63,016 nt of DNA. Source: JACQAI01 sp035507915. Lineage in GTDB: Bacteria > Pseudomonadota > Alphaproteobacteria > Elsterales > Elsteraceae. The DNA lies in the NCBI GenBank assembly GCA_035507915.1, contig DATJNS010000176.1, positions 1 through 63,016 of the forward strand, read 5' to 3'. The notes below the pieces were generated by a model. It searched no databases, was not told the origin of the DNA, and saw only the letters and a program-made list of their open reading frames with translations. The translations under genes and the position numbers were made by a program. Of this stretch, positions 41,018-50,050 are shown one piece after another (within the stretch, counting starts at the first letter, position 1; the number at the start of each line of letters is the position of its first letter).

Positions 41018-42739
41018 TCACGCGCTGTGGCGAAGCGCGCGTTCGCGCTGGGGCAGAGCCGCGTCGACGCACGCGCGCAGCGCCTCGGGGCCCAGCCGCG
41101 CGCAGAAATCGCCGAAGCTCTCGCCCGGCGCGCGCGTTGCGGCGAACTGCGCGAACAAGGGCTCGAGCACCCCCGCGATGTCGGCCAGCGCGACCCGCTC
41201 GAATATCTTGGCGTTGAGGCGGGTGCCCTCGAAATCGCCGCCGAGGAAGATGGCGAAGAAGCCGGGCATGCGTCCGACGATGCCGATGTCGCCCGCGTAG
41301 GGCCGCGCGCAGCCGTTCGGGCAGCCGGTGATCCGGACGCTGATGCGCTCGTCGATCAGGCCGTGGCGGCGCAACGCCGCCTCGATGCCGTCGATGATCG
41401 GCTCGCGCACGCGTTCCGCCTCGGTGAGCGCGAGCCCGCAGCTCGGCAGGGCCGGGCAGGCGAGCGCCCAACGCCGCACCGGCGTCTGGTGCTGGGGCAG
41501 CGGCACGCCGTGCTCGACGAGGAGCGCGTCGACGCGCGTGCGGTCCGCCTCGGCGACGTCGGCGATCAGGATGTCCTGGGTCGGCGTGAAGATCGGCGTG
41601 ACGGCCAACTCGGTGAAGATCCGGCGCAACGCGGTGGCGAGCCGATGGGCGTCGCGGTCGACGATGCGGCCGCTGGCGATCGGCAGGCCGAAGTACCAGC
41701 GCCCGTCGCCCTGCGCGTGCCAGCCCATGTGATCACGGACCCGGAACGGCGGCATCGGGTGCGCATCGGCGAGCGGCCGGCCGAGATAGCCCTCGAGCGT
41801 CGCCTTGGCCCAGGCGAGCCCCTTGGCATCGAGCAGGTACTTGAGCCGTGCGTGCTTGCGGTCGGCGCGGTCGCCGTGGTCGCGCTGCAGCGCGATCACG
41901 GCCTTGACCGCGTCGAGCAGCGCGTCGGGACCGACGAAGACGAGCGGCGACGCGAGGCGCGGGTAGGTCTTCGGCTTGTTGTGCGTCATGCCGAGCCCGC
42001 CGCCGAGCGCGAGGTTGTAGCCCGTCAGGTGCTCGCCGTCGAACAGCGCGATGATGCCGAGATCGTTGGTCAGCACGTCGATCCAATTGTCGTCGGGGGT
42101 CGCCAGGCCGATCTTGAACTTGCGCGGCAGGTAGGTCGGGCCGTAGAGCGGCTCGTCTTCGGGCTCGACGTCGCCCGAGGGAGCGCCATCGACCCAGATC
42201 TCGTGATAGGCGCGCGTGCGCGGCGCGAGCGCCGCGGCGAGCATGCGGGCATCCGCCTGGAGACGGCGGTGCACCGCGTCGGCGATCGGCGCGGGCGTCG
42301 CCGTGACGTTGCGCACGACGTCGCCGCACGCCCCGAAGGTGGTCAGCAGCGCGGCGTTGATCGCCGCCACGGTCGCGCGCAGCTCGCGCTTGGCGACGCC
42401 GTGGAACTGAAGGGCCTCGCGCGTGGTGATGCGCAGCTTGCCGCCGCCGTAACGCTGGGCGAGGGCATCGAGCGTCAGGTACTGCGCGGCGGTCATGTGG
42501 CCGGCCGGGACCTTGACCCGGACCATGAAGCCATAGTCCTTCTCGGCGCCGCTCTGTTTCAGGGTCGTGGCGGTGTCGCGGTCAAATCCCTCATAAATTC
42601 CGTGAAATTTCAGAAGCTGATGGTCCGCGTCGCCAAAATGGCTCGTCGGCGCCGCGAGCTCGGCCCCGATCGTGCCGCGTAGCCGGTCGCTCGTGCGCTT
42701 CATCAACTCGACCTTGGAAGGGCGGATTTCCTGACTCAC
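41018..42739 (-). CDS. cysI: Sulfite (or nitrite) reductase, sirohaem/4Fe-4S haemoprotein
   Basis: The protein has 573 residues from a GTG at 42739 (GGAG seven bases upstream) or 591 from ATG 42793. Two ferredoxin-like reductase repeats are present, with RITTREALQFHGV and the Fe-S/sirohaem ligands CPALPSCGLAL and TGCPNGCARPY. It reduces sulfite to sulfide in cysteine synthesis; the sirohaem gene follows immediately in the operon, supporting this over nitrite reduction. No cysH or DUF934 gene is adjacent, unlike many alphaproteobacteria. The region upstream (about 42780-42835) is AT-rich and holds the divergent promoters with the peroxiredoxin gene. Confidence 0.92.
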   Translation of the reverse strand: MSQEIRPSKVELMKRTSDRLRGTIGAELAAPTSHFGDADHQLLKFHGIYEGFDRDTATTLKQSGAEKDYGFMVRVKVPAGHMTAAQYLTLDALAQRYGGGKLRITTREALQFHGVAKRELRATVAAINAALLTTFGACGDVVRNVTATPAPIADAVHRRLQADARMLAAALAPRTRAYHEIWVDGAPSGDVEPEDEPLYGPTYLPRKFKIGLATPDDNWIDVLTNDLGIIALFDGEHLTGYNLALGGGLGMTHNKPKTYPRLASPLVFVGPDALLDAVKAVIALQRDHGDRADRKHARLKYLLDAKGLAWAKATLEGYLGRPLADAHPMPPFRVRDHMGWHAQGDGRWYFGLPIASGRIVDRDAHRLATALRRIFTELAVTPIFTPTQDILIADVAEADRTRVDALLVEHGVPLPQHQTPVRRWALACPALPSCGLALTEAERVREPIIDGIEAALRRHGLIDERISVRITGCPNGCARPYAGDIGIVGRMPGFFAIFLGGDFEGTRLNAKIFERVALADIAGVLEPLFAQFAATRAPGESFGDFCARLGPEALRACVDAALPQRERALRHSA

Positions 42740-42881
42740 CTGGGGCTCCAGACCGTGCACGCCGAAATAACTTGCATGGAACGTAGAAGCCAATAATTAA
42801 TACGTCAACATATGTCAGAAAATATGATTTAACGATCTGATCGTGTGTATTGATCCGGATCTGCCGCCAAGGAGACCGACA

Positions 42882-43550
42882 ATGACGATCCAGCTGGGTG
42901 ACCTGGCGCCCGACTTCCGACAGGCCTCGAGTGCCGGGCCGATCGCGTTCCACGCCTGGCTCGGCACGAGCTGGGGTGTGCTGTTCTCCCATCCCAAGGA
43001 CTTCACGCCGGTGTGCACCACCGAGCTCGCCGAGGCGGCGCGCCTCAAACCCGAGTTCGACCGACGCAACGTCAAGATCATCGGCCTGTCGGTCGACACG
43101 CTCGCGGCGCATCGCGACTGGGCCGACGACATCGCCCAGACCCAGGGCCAGCCGCTCAACTTCCCGGTGCTGGCGGACGACGATCGCTCGGTCGCCACGC
43201 GCTACGGCATGATCCATCCCAACTCGGATCCGGCGCTGACCGTGCGCGCGGTGTTCGTCATCGCGCCGGACAAGCGCGTGCGCCTGATCCTGACCTATCC
43301 GCCGAGCACCGGGCGCAACTTCGCCGAGATCCTGCGCGTCATCGACTCCCTTCAGCTGAGCGACGCGCACAAGGTGGCGACACCGGTGAACTGGCAGGAC
43401 GGCAACGACGTCATCATCGTGCCGTCGCTGAGCGACGAGGAGGCGCGCCAGCGCTTTCCCGAAGGGTGGCGCGCGCTCCGGCCGTATCTCCGCATCGTGA
43501 AGCAGCCGTCGCTCGCGCGCGCCGCGGACGCCAGCTGGACCGCCGGCTGA
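42882..43550 (+). CDS. 1-Cys peroxiredoxin (Prx6 type)
   Basis: This 222-residue enzyme has the peroxidatic cysteine C45 in HPKDFTPVCTTELAEAARL, and the Prx6-type C-terminal segment VATPVNWQDGNDVIIVPSL. There is no resolving cysteine in the usual position, so an external thiol reduces it. It detoxifies hydrogen and organic peroxides. The ATG at 42882 has AAGGAG upstream. It is divergent from cysI, and a shared AT-rich control region links peroxide defence to sulfur assimilation. Confidence 0.95.
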   Translation: MTIQLGDLAPDFRQASSAGPIAFHAWLGTSWGVLFSHPKDFTPVCTTELAEAARLKPEFDRRNVKIIGLSVDTLAAHRDWADDIAQTQGQPLNFPVLADDDRSVATRYGMIHPNSDPALTVRAVFVIAPDKRVRLILTYPPSTGRNFAEILRVIDSLQLSDAHKVATPVNWQDGNDVIIVPSLSDEEARQRFPEGWRALRPYLRIVKQPSLARAADASWTAG

Positions 43551-43572
43551 GCCCTGGTGCGATCGACCGCCC

Positions 43573-44325
43573 TCAGCCCGGATGGCGCAGGCCGGCGATC
43601 AGGCGCGCGCCCGCTCCGCCGCACACCGTGCTGATCCGACGGTACTCCTCGGGCTGATCGATCGCGTCCCGGCGCCGACGCATCTCGCGCTCGAACGCCG
43701 CGATATCGGCGGCGATGACGGCGGATATGCGCGCGTGGATCGCGTCGGACACCGCCTCTCTGGTCGGCCCGCGGACCGCGCCCATGCGCGCGAGCAGGGC
43801 GCGCAGGTCGGTCTCGAGGCGCGGCGCGAACACCGCGACCAAGCCATGGTCGGCCTCGACATGCCGGCGCTCGTGTCGATAGACCTCGTCGAACAGGCAG
43901 GGATCGGCCGCGACCTCGCGGGCGACATAGATCACGGCATCCTCGAAGCCGAAGCGCACGCGGATCTCCGCGGCGACACCGCAGATGCCGCGGTTGGGCT
44001 CGTGCGCGTCCTCATAGCCGAACGCATAATCCGCCTCCGAGGTCTCGCCCGGGCTCGTCGCCGTCAAGCCCAGGAGCGGCGCGCCCTCATCCCGCGGCGC
44101 GTCGCGCGCGGCGGTGCGCTGCTGCAGCGCCGCGAGATCGAGCGAGGTGTCGAGCCGCGGCGTCGGATAGGCGGCCTGGAGCACGACGCGGCCGGGCGCC
44201 AAGGTGTCGCAGGTGGCGGCGGCCGCCGGCGAGCGCGCGGCCAGCGCGCCGAGCCAGATCACGGCCGCAAGCCCCCAGCCGACCGGTGTGCGCAGCGGTC
44301 CCGGCTGAAATGCGATTCGCGTCAT
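43573..44325 (-). CDS. Exported hypothetical protein with HExxH motif
   Basis: This 250-residue protein has a signal peptide (about residues 1-37, ending AAAA). It contains HERRH at residues 151-155, the zinc-binding core of zincin metallopeptidases, within DEVYRHERRHVEADHGLVAVF. Cysteines at about 39, 115, 143 and near the C-terminus could form disulfides. I do not recognise the family with certainty; DUF922-like secreted zinc proteases have a similar His-Glu-x-x-His helix. It converges with the peroxiredoxin gene. Its function is inferred only from the motif. Confidence 0.7.
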   Translation of the reverse strand: MTRIAFQPGPLRTPVGWGLAAVIWLGALAARSPAAAATCDTLAPGRVVLQAAYPTPRLDTSLDLAALQQRTAARDAPRDEGAPLLGLTATSPGETSEADYAFGYEDAHEPNRGICGVAAEIRVRFGFEDAVIYVAREVAADPCLFDEVYRHERRHVEADHGLVAVFAPRLETDLRALLARMGAVRGPTREAVSDAIHARISAVIAADIAAFEREMRRRRDAIDQPEEYRRISTVCGGAGARLIAGLRHPG

Positions 44326-44442
44326 CGTTCGACCGTCATGGCGCCGCCGCCACGAGCATAGCAGGGGCTGGCTCCGGGGTATGGGCGGCCGTGGCGAGTG
44401 TGCTATGGGAAGGCGCGCGGGACCGCCGCTGCAGGAGAGGAC

Positions 44443-45045
44443 ATGTCCAGATACCGTCCACCGATCGCGCTCACGCTTGCCCTCGGGGCGATGCTCGTCT
44501 GCACCGCTGCGACCGCTCAGCCGAAGTCGCCCGACGAAGCGACGAAGCACGTCATGGAGGAGCAGGGCCGGGCCATCAAGGGCTGGCCGGGTGGCGTTCT
44601 ATTCTCGTGCACGGTCAGGCCGCCCGATCTCGACAAGGATCCGGTCAAGCAGATCTGCACGCGCGCGAAGGCCGAGGCCGACCGGCTCGCCAAGGAGGCG
44701 AAGATCAAGTTCGCCGAGGCTGCGGACCAGCGCGGTTTCTCCGCGACCCTGCTGCGCGAGCCCGCGCTGGGCTTGACCGTTCTGGTCGCGGCCAGCGACT
44801 TCAGCCTGCCACTCGGCGCGCTGGTCGTGCGCGTCTTCGCGTCGCGCCCCTATGTCGATCTCGTCTCGGCGTCCGCGCTCAAGGGCAAGAACGCCGCGCA
44901 GAATCCCTTCGCGGTCCCGCGCGCCGGTGAAGTCGTGTTCTGGGAGCAGCTCGTGGTCGGCAGCGGTCCGCCCGCCCAGCTCGCGACCGGGATCGCCCAG
45001 CCGGTCAACGAGAAGCTGCAGGAGTTCTTCGCCCTGCTGAAGTGA
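44443..45045 (+). CDS. Exported hypothetical protein
   Basis: This 200-residue protein has a clear signal peptide (about residues 1-25, cut after TAQ-like AAATAQ) and a mature domain with two cysteines (FSCTVRPP and KQICTRA). A helical charged stretch (AKAEADRLAKEAKIKFAEAAD) precedes a beta-rich part. GGAGAGG is the ribosome site for the ATG at 44443. I do not recognise the family. It is divergent from the HExxH protein gene; the two could act together in the periplasm. Confidence 0.7.
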   Translation: MSRYRPPIALTLALGAMLVCTAATAQPKSPDEATKHVMEEQGRAIKGWPGGVLFSCTVRPPDLDKDPVKQICTRAKAEADRLAKEAKIKFAEAADQRGFSATLLREPALGLTVLVAASDFSLPLGALVVRVFASRPYVDLVSASALKGKNAAQNPFAVPRAGEVVFWEQLVVGSGPPAQLATGIAQPVNEKLQEFFALLK

Positions 45046-45074
45046 CGCGCGAACCGGCGAGCACCGACGGCGCG

Positions 45075-45614
45075 TCAGGATCGCGCCGTCGTTCGACCGG
45101 CCTGCGCATCGTCGACGGCGTGGACCGATGCCCGCATCGTGATGCTGGTCGGGCGCGCGAAGCCCGCGTGCGCCGTCTCGGCCGTCTTCGTGAAGCCCAT
45201 CCGCGCGAAGGCGGCGTGGTTCTCGGTGAGCTCGATGCGCGTCTTCAGCTCGAGCGTCTCGAGGCCGAGGCGCCGCGCCTCGTTGCGCGCTGCCGCGACC
45301 AGCGCCCTGCCGATGCCGCGCCCGTGCAAGTCGCGCCGCACCGCGAGCTTGCCGATATAGAGCGCGTCGCCCCTGGGTTGCACGAAAGCGCAGCCGACCG
45401 GCCGCCCCGCCAGCTCGGCGAGCAGCAGCGCGCCCTTGGCCGCGTCCTCCGCCATCGACTGCTCGGTCATGCGCAACGCCGACGACGGCGGATCGATGCG
45501 GCCTTCCATGTAGGCGAACGCCTGGAGGATCAGGGTCCGGATCCCCGCCCAGTCGGCGAAATCGGCCGGCGCGCGTCGAACGACGGCCGCGGACGGCGCC
45601 GTGTCCTGCGTCAA
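45075..45614 (-). CDS. GNAT-family N-acetyltransferase
   Basis: This 179-residue protein has GNAT motif A in YIGKLAVRRDLHGRGIGRALVAAARNEARRLG and motif B in ENHAAFARMGFTKTAETAHAGF. The likely start is a TTG at 45614 overlapping the amidase stop codon (TTGA), so translation is coupled to that gene. The acceptor substrate is unknown; coupling to an amidase hints at amine or amide metabolism. The longer open frame in the same register upstream is out of frame with the amidase and is rejected. Confidence 0.85.
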   Translation of the reverse strand: MTQDTAPSAAVVRRAPADFADWAGIRTLILQAFAYMEGRIDPPSSALRMTEQSMAEDAAKGALLLAELAGRPVGCAFVQPRGDALYIGKLAVRRDLHGRGIGRALVAAARNEARRLGLETLELKTRIELTENHAAFARMGFTKTAETAHAGFARPTSITMRASVHAVDDAQAGRTTARS

Positions 45615-47032
45615 TGCGCGACCACGGGATCGATCGGCGCCTTGTTCGCGAGGCCGAGCTCGGCCTCGATCGACGCGGCGGCGGACAGCAGCGCTGCTTC
45701 GCCGCGGAACGGCGCGACGATCTGCAGGCCGATCGGCAGCCCGTCCTTGGTGAAGCCGCACGGGATCGAGATCGCCGGACAGCTCGTCAAGGTGATGGCG
45801 AAGCTCGCGACCAGCCAGCCGACGTAATCGCTGAACTTGAAGCCGCCCACCTCGGTCACGTAGCGCTGCTCGATGTCGAACGGCGGCACGATCACGGCCG
45901 GCGTCACGAGCACGTCGAAGCGGCGGAAGAACTCGGCGGCGCCGTAGACCATCGCGCGGCGCGCGCCCTCGGCGCGGCCGACCTCCTCGCCGGTCAGCTT
46001 CAGCCCGGCCTCGATGTTGCCGATGATCTCGGGCTTCAGGTCCTTGCGGTTCGTGCGCAGGAGATCGGCATAGCGCGCCGCGAACGACACCGCACGGATC
46101 ACGCGGAACGTTTCGATCGGATCGCCGAGCTCGGGACAGGCCTGCTCGACCGCAACGCCGGGCCGTTCGAGCCGGCGCACCACGTCGGCGCACCCCGCGC
46201 GCACCTCGGCATCGAGCGGCATGCGCCCGCCGAGGTCGGGGCTCCAGGCGATCCGCGCCGGCAGCGTGGCCTGCGCCACCGCGCGCTGGAACGGTGCGGC
46301 CGGCCGCGGCAGCGAGACGGGATCGGCCCAGTGCTCGCCCGTCATGGCGTCGAGGAAGAGCGCGAGGTCGCCGACCGTGCGCGCCATCGGGCCGTCGACC
46401 GAGATCGGCTCGAAGGGCAGGGTGCGGCCCGCGCGATGCGCCACCCGGCCGGGCGACGGACGCAATCCGACCACGCCGCAGAAGCTCGCCGGGATGCGCA
46501 GCGAGCCGCCGGTGTCCGAGCCGTGCGCGAGCCAGACCTGGCCGGTCGCCAGCGCGGCGGCCGAGCCGCCCGACGAGCCGCCCGCGGTCTGCGTCGTGCG
46601 CCACGGGTTGCGCGTCTTGCCGAATACCTCGTTGAACGTGTTGGCGCCGGCGGCGAACTCCGGCGTGTTCGACTTGGCGAGCACGACCGCGCCGCGCGAT
46701 TCCAGGATCTCGACCTGGATGTCGGATTGCGTCGGCACGTGGTTGGCGTAGATCGGCGAGCCGTAGGTGGTGCGCACACCCGCCACGGCGGCGGTGTCCT
46801 TGATCGCGATCGGCAGCCCGGCGAGCCAGCCGGGATCGTCGCTGGTCTTGCCGTCGAGGCGTTTGGCCGCGGCGCGGGCGCGCTCGGCGCACAGCGTCGG
46901 CAGCGCGTTGACCGGCTTGTCGACCGCGGCAATGCGCGCCAGCGCGGCGTCGATCAGCTCGATCGGCTGGAGCTCGCGCCGCTTGAGCCGTGCGACCGCT
47001 TCGGTCGCCGACAGTCGCCACAGCTCGCTCAT
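45611..47032 (-). CDS. Amidase signature family hydrolase (second)
   Basis: This 473-residue enzyme has the catalytic Lys in LPIAIKDTAAVAGV, the nucleophile loop TAGGSSGGSAAALATG and the cis-Ser in SDTGGSLRIPASFCG. It is closer to the classic amidase consensus than the gene at 11508-12983. No gatBC partners are near, so it is a catabolic or detoxifying amidase with unknown substrate. The GNAT gene begins inside its stop codon. Confidence 0.92.
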   Translation of the reverse strand: MSELWRLSATEAVARLKRRELQPIELIDAALARIAAVDKPVNALPTLCAERARAAAKRLDGKTSDDPGWLAGLPIAIKDTAAVAGVRTTYGSPIYANHVPTQSDIQVEILESRGAVVLAKSNTPEFAAGANTFNEVFGKTRNPWRTTQTAGGSSGGSAAALATGQVWLAHGSDTGGSLRIPASFCGVVGLRPSPGRVAHRAGRTLPFEPISVDGPMARTVGDLALFLDAMTGEHWADPVSLPRPAAPFQRAVAQATLPARIAWSPDLGGRMPLDAEVRAGCADVVRRLERPGVAVEQACPELGDPIETFRVIRAVSFAARYADLLRTNRKDLKPEIIGNIEAGLKLTGEEVGRAEGARRAMVYGAAEFFRRFDVLVTPAVIVPPFDIEQRYVTEVGGFKFSDYVGWLVASFAITLTSCPAISIPCGFTKDGLPIGLQIVAPFRGEAALLSAAASIEAELGLANKAPIDPVVAH

Positions 47033-47173
47033 CCGATTCGCCTCCCGCCGCCCCAGGCCGCGATCCTGTCACGCGGCACGAATCCTGGCCAGCGGCGGTG
47101 CACCGCGCGCGGCTTGTCGACGCTGCGGCCTGCATGTCATCGTAGCCGCTCAACTGTCGGTAGGGGCAGCAAA

Positions 47174-47674
47174 ATGGCCGATACAAAATCAATGGCCGGC
47201 GGGGGGAGCAGCAGCGGCGCGATGCCCGTCATCGGCGCCTTCGTGGCCGGCGTCATTGGCGTCTTGATCTTCCATCAGATCGCGCTCTGGATCCTGTCGC
47301 TGATCGGCGTGGCGCCGCCGGTCGCCTACAACTTCTCGACGCCGACCAAGCCGCTCGGCGTGCCGGTCGTGCTGTCGGCGGCATTCTGGGGCGGCGTGTG
47401 GGCGATCCTGATGAGCTGGCTGATGCGCGGCCGTACCGGCGCGAGCTACTGGTGGTTCGCGATCCTGTTCGGCGCAATCGTCGTGACACTCGTCGCCTGG
47501 TTCGTGGTGCCCTTCATTAAGGCGCAACTCGGCGTGACTGGCCCGCTCGCCCTGATGGTCACCGAGAAGCCGCTGACGATCGCGATCATCATCGGTCCGA
47601 TCGTCAACGGCGCCTGGGGCTTCGGCACCGCGCTCGTGCTCAAGATGCTGCCCGCCGGCTGGGCCTGGCGCTAG
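47174..47674 (+). CDS. Membrane protein, four helices
   Basis: This 166-residue protein has a short Gly/Ser-rich cytoplasmic start and four hydrophobic segments (about residues 17-45, 66-86, 92-116 and 134-158). It is not recognised. Its ATG at 47174 lies in an A-rich context without a strong ribosome site. It is alone on its strand, followed by about 260 bp of non-coding DNA and then the candidate small RNA. Confidence 0.75.
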   Translation: MADTKSMAGGGSSSGAMPVIGAFVAGVIGVLIFHQIALWILSLIGVAPPVAYNFSTPTKPLGVPVVLSAAFWGGVWAILMSWLMRGRTGASYWWFAILFGAIVVTLVAWFVVPFIKAQLGVTGPLALMVTEKPLTIAIIIGPIVNGAWGFGTALVLKMLPAGWAWR

Positions 47675-47920
47675 GCGGGCCGAGCCATCGCGGGCGGATT
47701 CGAGCGATTCGACCGCGCGAGCCGGCGTCACGCGGGTGCGGTGGAGCACGTGGGTGGGCGTCCGGTGAATCTCGCGGAATCGCGGGCGACCCCGGCGACC
47801 GACGGTCAAGGCATTGATTCTGAGCGAAAAACCGGCGATGGCGAGAGCACCGCATCGCTGCGCCGAGTGTTGCAAAGACGCCGCAGGGCCTGGGATTAGC
47901 CTGATGAGGCAGATCGGCTC
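47675..47920. other. Intergenic DNA before the candidate small RNA
   Basis: About 245 bp with no supported gene and no clear terminator for the preceding membrane protein. Confidence 0.5.
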
Positions 47921-47948
47921 TTGTGCAGTGCAGCAATAAGCCTTATGT
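47921..47948 (+). promoter_or_regulatory. Candidate promoter of the small RNA
   Basis: TTGTGC at 47921-47926 and TTATGT at 47943-47948, spaced by 16 bp, resemble -35 and -10 elements. The predicted start lies at about 47954, just before the first stem of the RNA. Confidence 0.4.
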
Positions 47949-47949
47949 A

Positions 47950-48016
47950 ACCCAGGTCCGCTTCTGCGGACGTTTCCTCCCTAAACTCGGGCCGCAGCGA
48001 TGCGGCCCGTTTTTTT
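47950..48016 (+). ncRNA. Candidate MmgR/alpha-r8 (suhB-type) small RNA
   Basis: Three elements appear in order: a perfect 6-bp hairpin (GTCCGC-TTCT-GCGGAC, 47956-47971), a single-stranded segment with TTTCCTCCCT (47973-47982), and a strong terminator hairpin (47988-48009) with seven T. The ten-base motif between two hairpins is the hallmark I recall for MmgR (alpha-r8), an alphaproteobacterial regulator that pairs with Shine-Dalgarno regions and affects polyhydroxybutyrate storage in Sinorhizobium. The 5' end is estimated from the -10-like element. Family identity is from memory. Confidence 0.65.
47988..48016 (+). terminator. Rho-independent terminator of the small RNA
   Basis: A perfect 9-bp stem (CGGGCCGCA/TGCGGCCCG), tetraloop GCGA and seven T residues (48010-48016). 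Confidence 0.9.
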
Positions 48017-48071
48017 ACGCTCCTCGGGCGTAATTGCAACAATTTTAGGAATTTCCGCCTCGACGCCGCCT

Positions 48072-48740
48072 CTAGAGGTGCGCCGTGATGCCGAACGCGA
48101 ACGGGGTCCACCAGCCGGTTCGGATGCCCGCCCGGCGCAGGCCGGCGCCCAGCCACTCGTTGCAGGTCTCGAACGGGCTGTAGGTGCCGACCGCCCGGTA
48201 GAACGCGTCGCGCGCGCCGTAGCCGCGCACCGGCAGGCGCTCGGTGCTGCCGGCCGCGTCGCGCCGGAACGTCGCCGCGACGTAGGCGGCGAGGCGCCGA
48301 TACGCCGCCGGCGTGATCGTGATCCGCTGACGGTCGACGATCCGACGCGGATCGTCGACGTAGGTGACGTGCAGCAGCGTGCGCGACGAGAACAGGAGCG
48401 CCCGCAGCGCGGTCAGCGGCCGCACGTCGGCGTAGCTCGGTGTCTCGAGATAGAAGTCGCGATCGCCCCAGCCGAAGGCGATCGCCGGCGCGGCCGCGCC
48501 GCCGAACGCCGCGGGCGGACACCAGCTTGTCCAATCGATGCCGGCGGCCGACATCGGCAGGATCAGGTCGACGTGGAAGCCGTTCGACACGAGCGCGATC
48601 TCGACGCCGTCGGCGGCTTGCGTGAAGTCGCGATTGACCGGCAGGAGCCCAAGCCCGACCGCCGCGGCGAGGTAAAGCGCGATCAGGCCGCCGAGCGTCG
48701 CCAGCGCGCGTCCCAGCGCGCGGCCGAGCGCGCGCGCCAC
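48072..48740 (-). CDS. DUF2459/TIGR02117 family protein
   Basis: This 222-residue protein has one N-terminal membrane helix (about residues 10-34). The conserved segments are IALVSNGFHVDLILPM, FGWGDRDFYLETPSY, LHVTYVDDPRRI and TYSPFETCNEWLGAGLRRAG, with a conserved Cys and a His that could be catalytic. The family was named for a urease-region hypothetical protein; the function is unknown. It follows the MFS transporter gene by 4 bp, so the two form an operon. Confidence 0.85.
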   Translation of the reverse strand: MARALGRALGRALATLGGLIALYLAAAVGLGLLPVNRDFTQAADGVEIALVSNGFHVDLILPMSAAGIDWTSWCPPAAFGGAAAPAIAFGWGDRDFYLETPSYADVRPLTALRALLFSSRTLLHVTYVDDPRRIVDRQRITITPAAYRRLAAYVAATFRRDAAGSTERLPVRGYGARDAFYRAVGTYSPFETCNEWLGAGLRRAGIRTGWWTPFAFGITAHL

Positions 48741-48744
48741 GCGG

Positions 48745-49950
48745 CTATTCGGCGGGCGCCATGCGCGGCGCGGCCGGCTCGATCTCGTCGGGCCGATGCG
48801 GGAAGAAGAGCGCGCCCACGAACACGATGAAGCCGAACACCGCGAGGATCTGGAACACCAAGGTAAAGCCGGCGTCGCGCTGGTGCAGGAATGCGATCAG
48901 CGGCACCGCGCACGCGCTCGTGCCGAACGACAGGAAGTAGCGCACCGCGTACGCGCGCGCGCGCCAAGCGTCGCTCGTGTACTTGGCGACCATGGTCTCG
49001 TTGAGCGTGATCTGGCCGAAGATCGCGAACATCATGACGACGGAGACCGCGAGCAGCGCCCAATCGGTGCCGTAGGCGGCGAGCAGCAGGCACGGCGCCT
49101 GCAGGGCGGCCAGCGGCACGAACGCGGTGCGCAGCGGCATGCGGTCGACCAGGCGGCCGACGATCAGCTGCGCCATCGCGCCGATCACGAAGACGACCGC
49201 GGCGAGCGCGCCGACGCCGAACGGCGAGCCGGCGAGCATGCTCAAGCGCTCGTCGAACAGCTTGGGCAGCGACACGGTGGTCGCGTTGAACGTGATGCCG
49301 CCGACCGCCGAGACCACCGCGAGCACGGCGAACGCGCGGATCACGACGCCGCGCGGAATCGTGCCGCTGATCCGGCTCACGGCGCGCGGCGGCGCCTTGG
49401 CGTCGGGCACGAGCCTGAGGAAGGCGATGCCGACCGCGATGCCGAGCGCGCCCGGCAGCACGAACGCGGTGCGCCAGCCGAGCCACTGGGTCAGCGCGCC
49501 GGCGAACAGCGCGCCGAACGCCACGCCGAGATTGCCCCATACGCCGTTGATGCCGAGCGCGCGGCCGAGCTTGCCGGCGTGCGCGGTCAGCATCGCGGTG
49601 CCGACCGGATGATAGATCGAGGCGAACACGCCGATCAGCGTGAGCCCGACCGCCAGCATCCACGGGGTCGTCGCCAGGCCGGTCAGCACGGTCGCGCCGC
49701 CGATGCCGAGGAAAAACATCGCCATCATGTTGCGCCGGCTCCACAGGTCGCCCAGCCAGCCGGCCGGCATCGAGCCCGCGCCGAACGCGATGAAGCCGCC
49801 GAGCGACAGCGCGAGCAGCTGGCTGTACGACCAGTTGTCGAAGCTCGCCTGCATGCCGAGCACGGCGGTGGGGAAGATCAGCATGAACATGTGATCGATC
49901 ACGTGGCCGATATTGATGAACGCGACCACCCGTCTGGACTGCTGCTGCAT
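48745..49950 (-). CDS. Major facilitator superfamily transporter
   Basis: This 401-residue protein has twelve predicted hydrophobic helices and MFS landmarks such as GSMPAGWLGDLWSRRNMM in the loop between helices 2 and 3 and the repeat in the second half (AQLIVGRLVDRMPLRTAF). The substrate is unknown. It starts at ATG 49950 behind a good promoter (49996-50025) and is followed by the DUF2459 gene. It is divergent from an AraC-type regulator that may control it. Confidence 0.9.
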   Translation of the reverse strand: MQQQSRRVVAFINIGHVIDHMFMLIFPTAVLGMQASFDNWSYSQLLALSLGGFIAFGAGSMPAGWLGDLWSRRNMMAMFFLGIGGATVLTGLATTPWMLAVGLTLIGVFASIYHPVGTAMLTAHAGKLGRALGINGVWGNLGVAFGALFAGALTQWLGWRTAFVLPGALGIAVGIAFLRLVPDAKAPPRAVSRISGTIPRGVVIRAFAVLAVVSAVGGITFNATTVSLPKLFDERLSMLAGSPFGVGALAAVVFVIGAMAQLIVGRLVDRMPLRTAFVPLAALQAPCLLLAAYGTDWALLAVSVVMMFAIFGQITLNETMVAKYTSDAWRARAYAVRYFLSFGTSACAVPLIAFLHQRDAGFTLVFQILAVFGFIVFVGALFFPHRPDEIEPAAPRMAPAE

Positions 49951-49995
49951 GCCGGGCTCCGGCTTCTCCCGCGTCCCGTGGAACGACGCCTTTAC

Positions 49996-50025
49996 AGCAT
50001 AGCCCTGGCGCCCTCACGCTGTCAG
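49996..50025 (-). promoter_or_regulatory. Promoter of the MFS-DUF2459 operon
   Basis: On the minus strand CTGACA (50025-50020) and TATGCT (50001-49996) are separated by 18 bp, close to sigma-70 consensus. The predicted start leaves a leader of about 40 bases. It lies in the gap shared with the divergent AraC-type gene. Confidence 0.5.
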
Positions 50026-50050
50026 GCCAGGTTTTGTCGCGGATCCGCCA

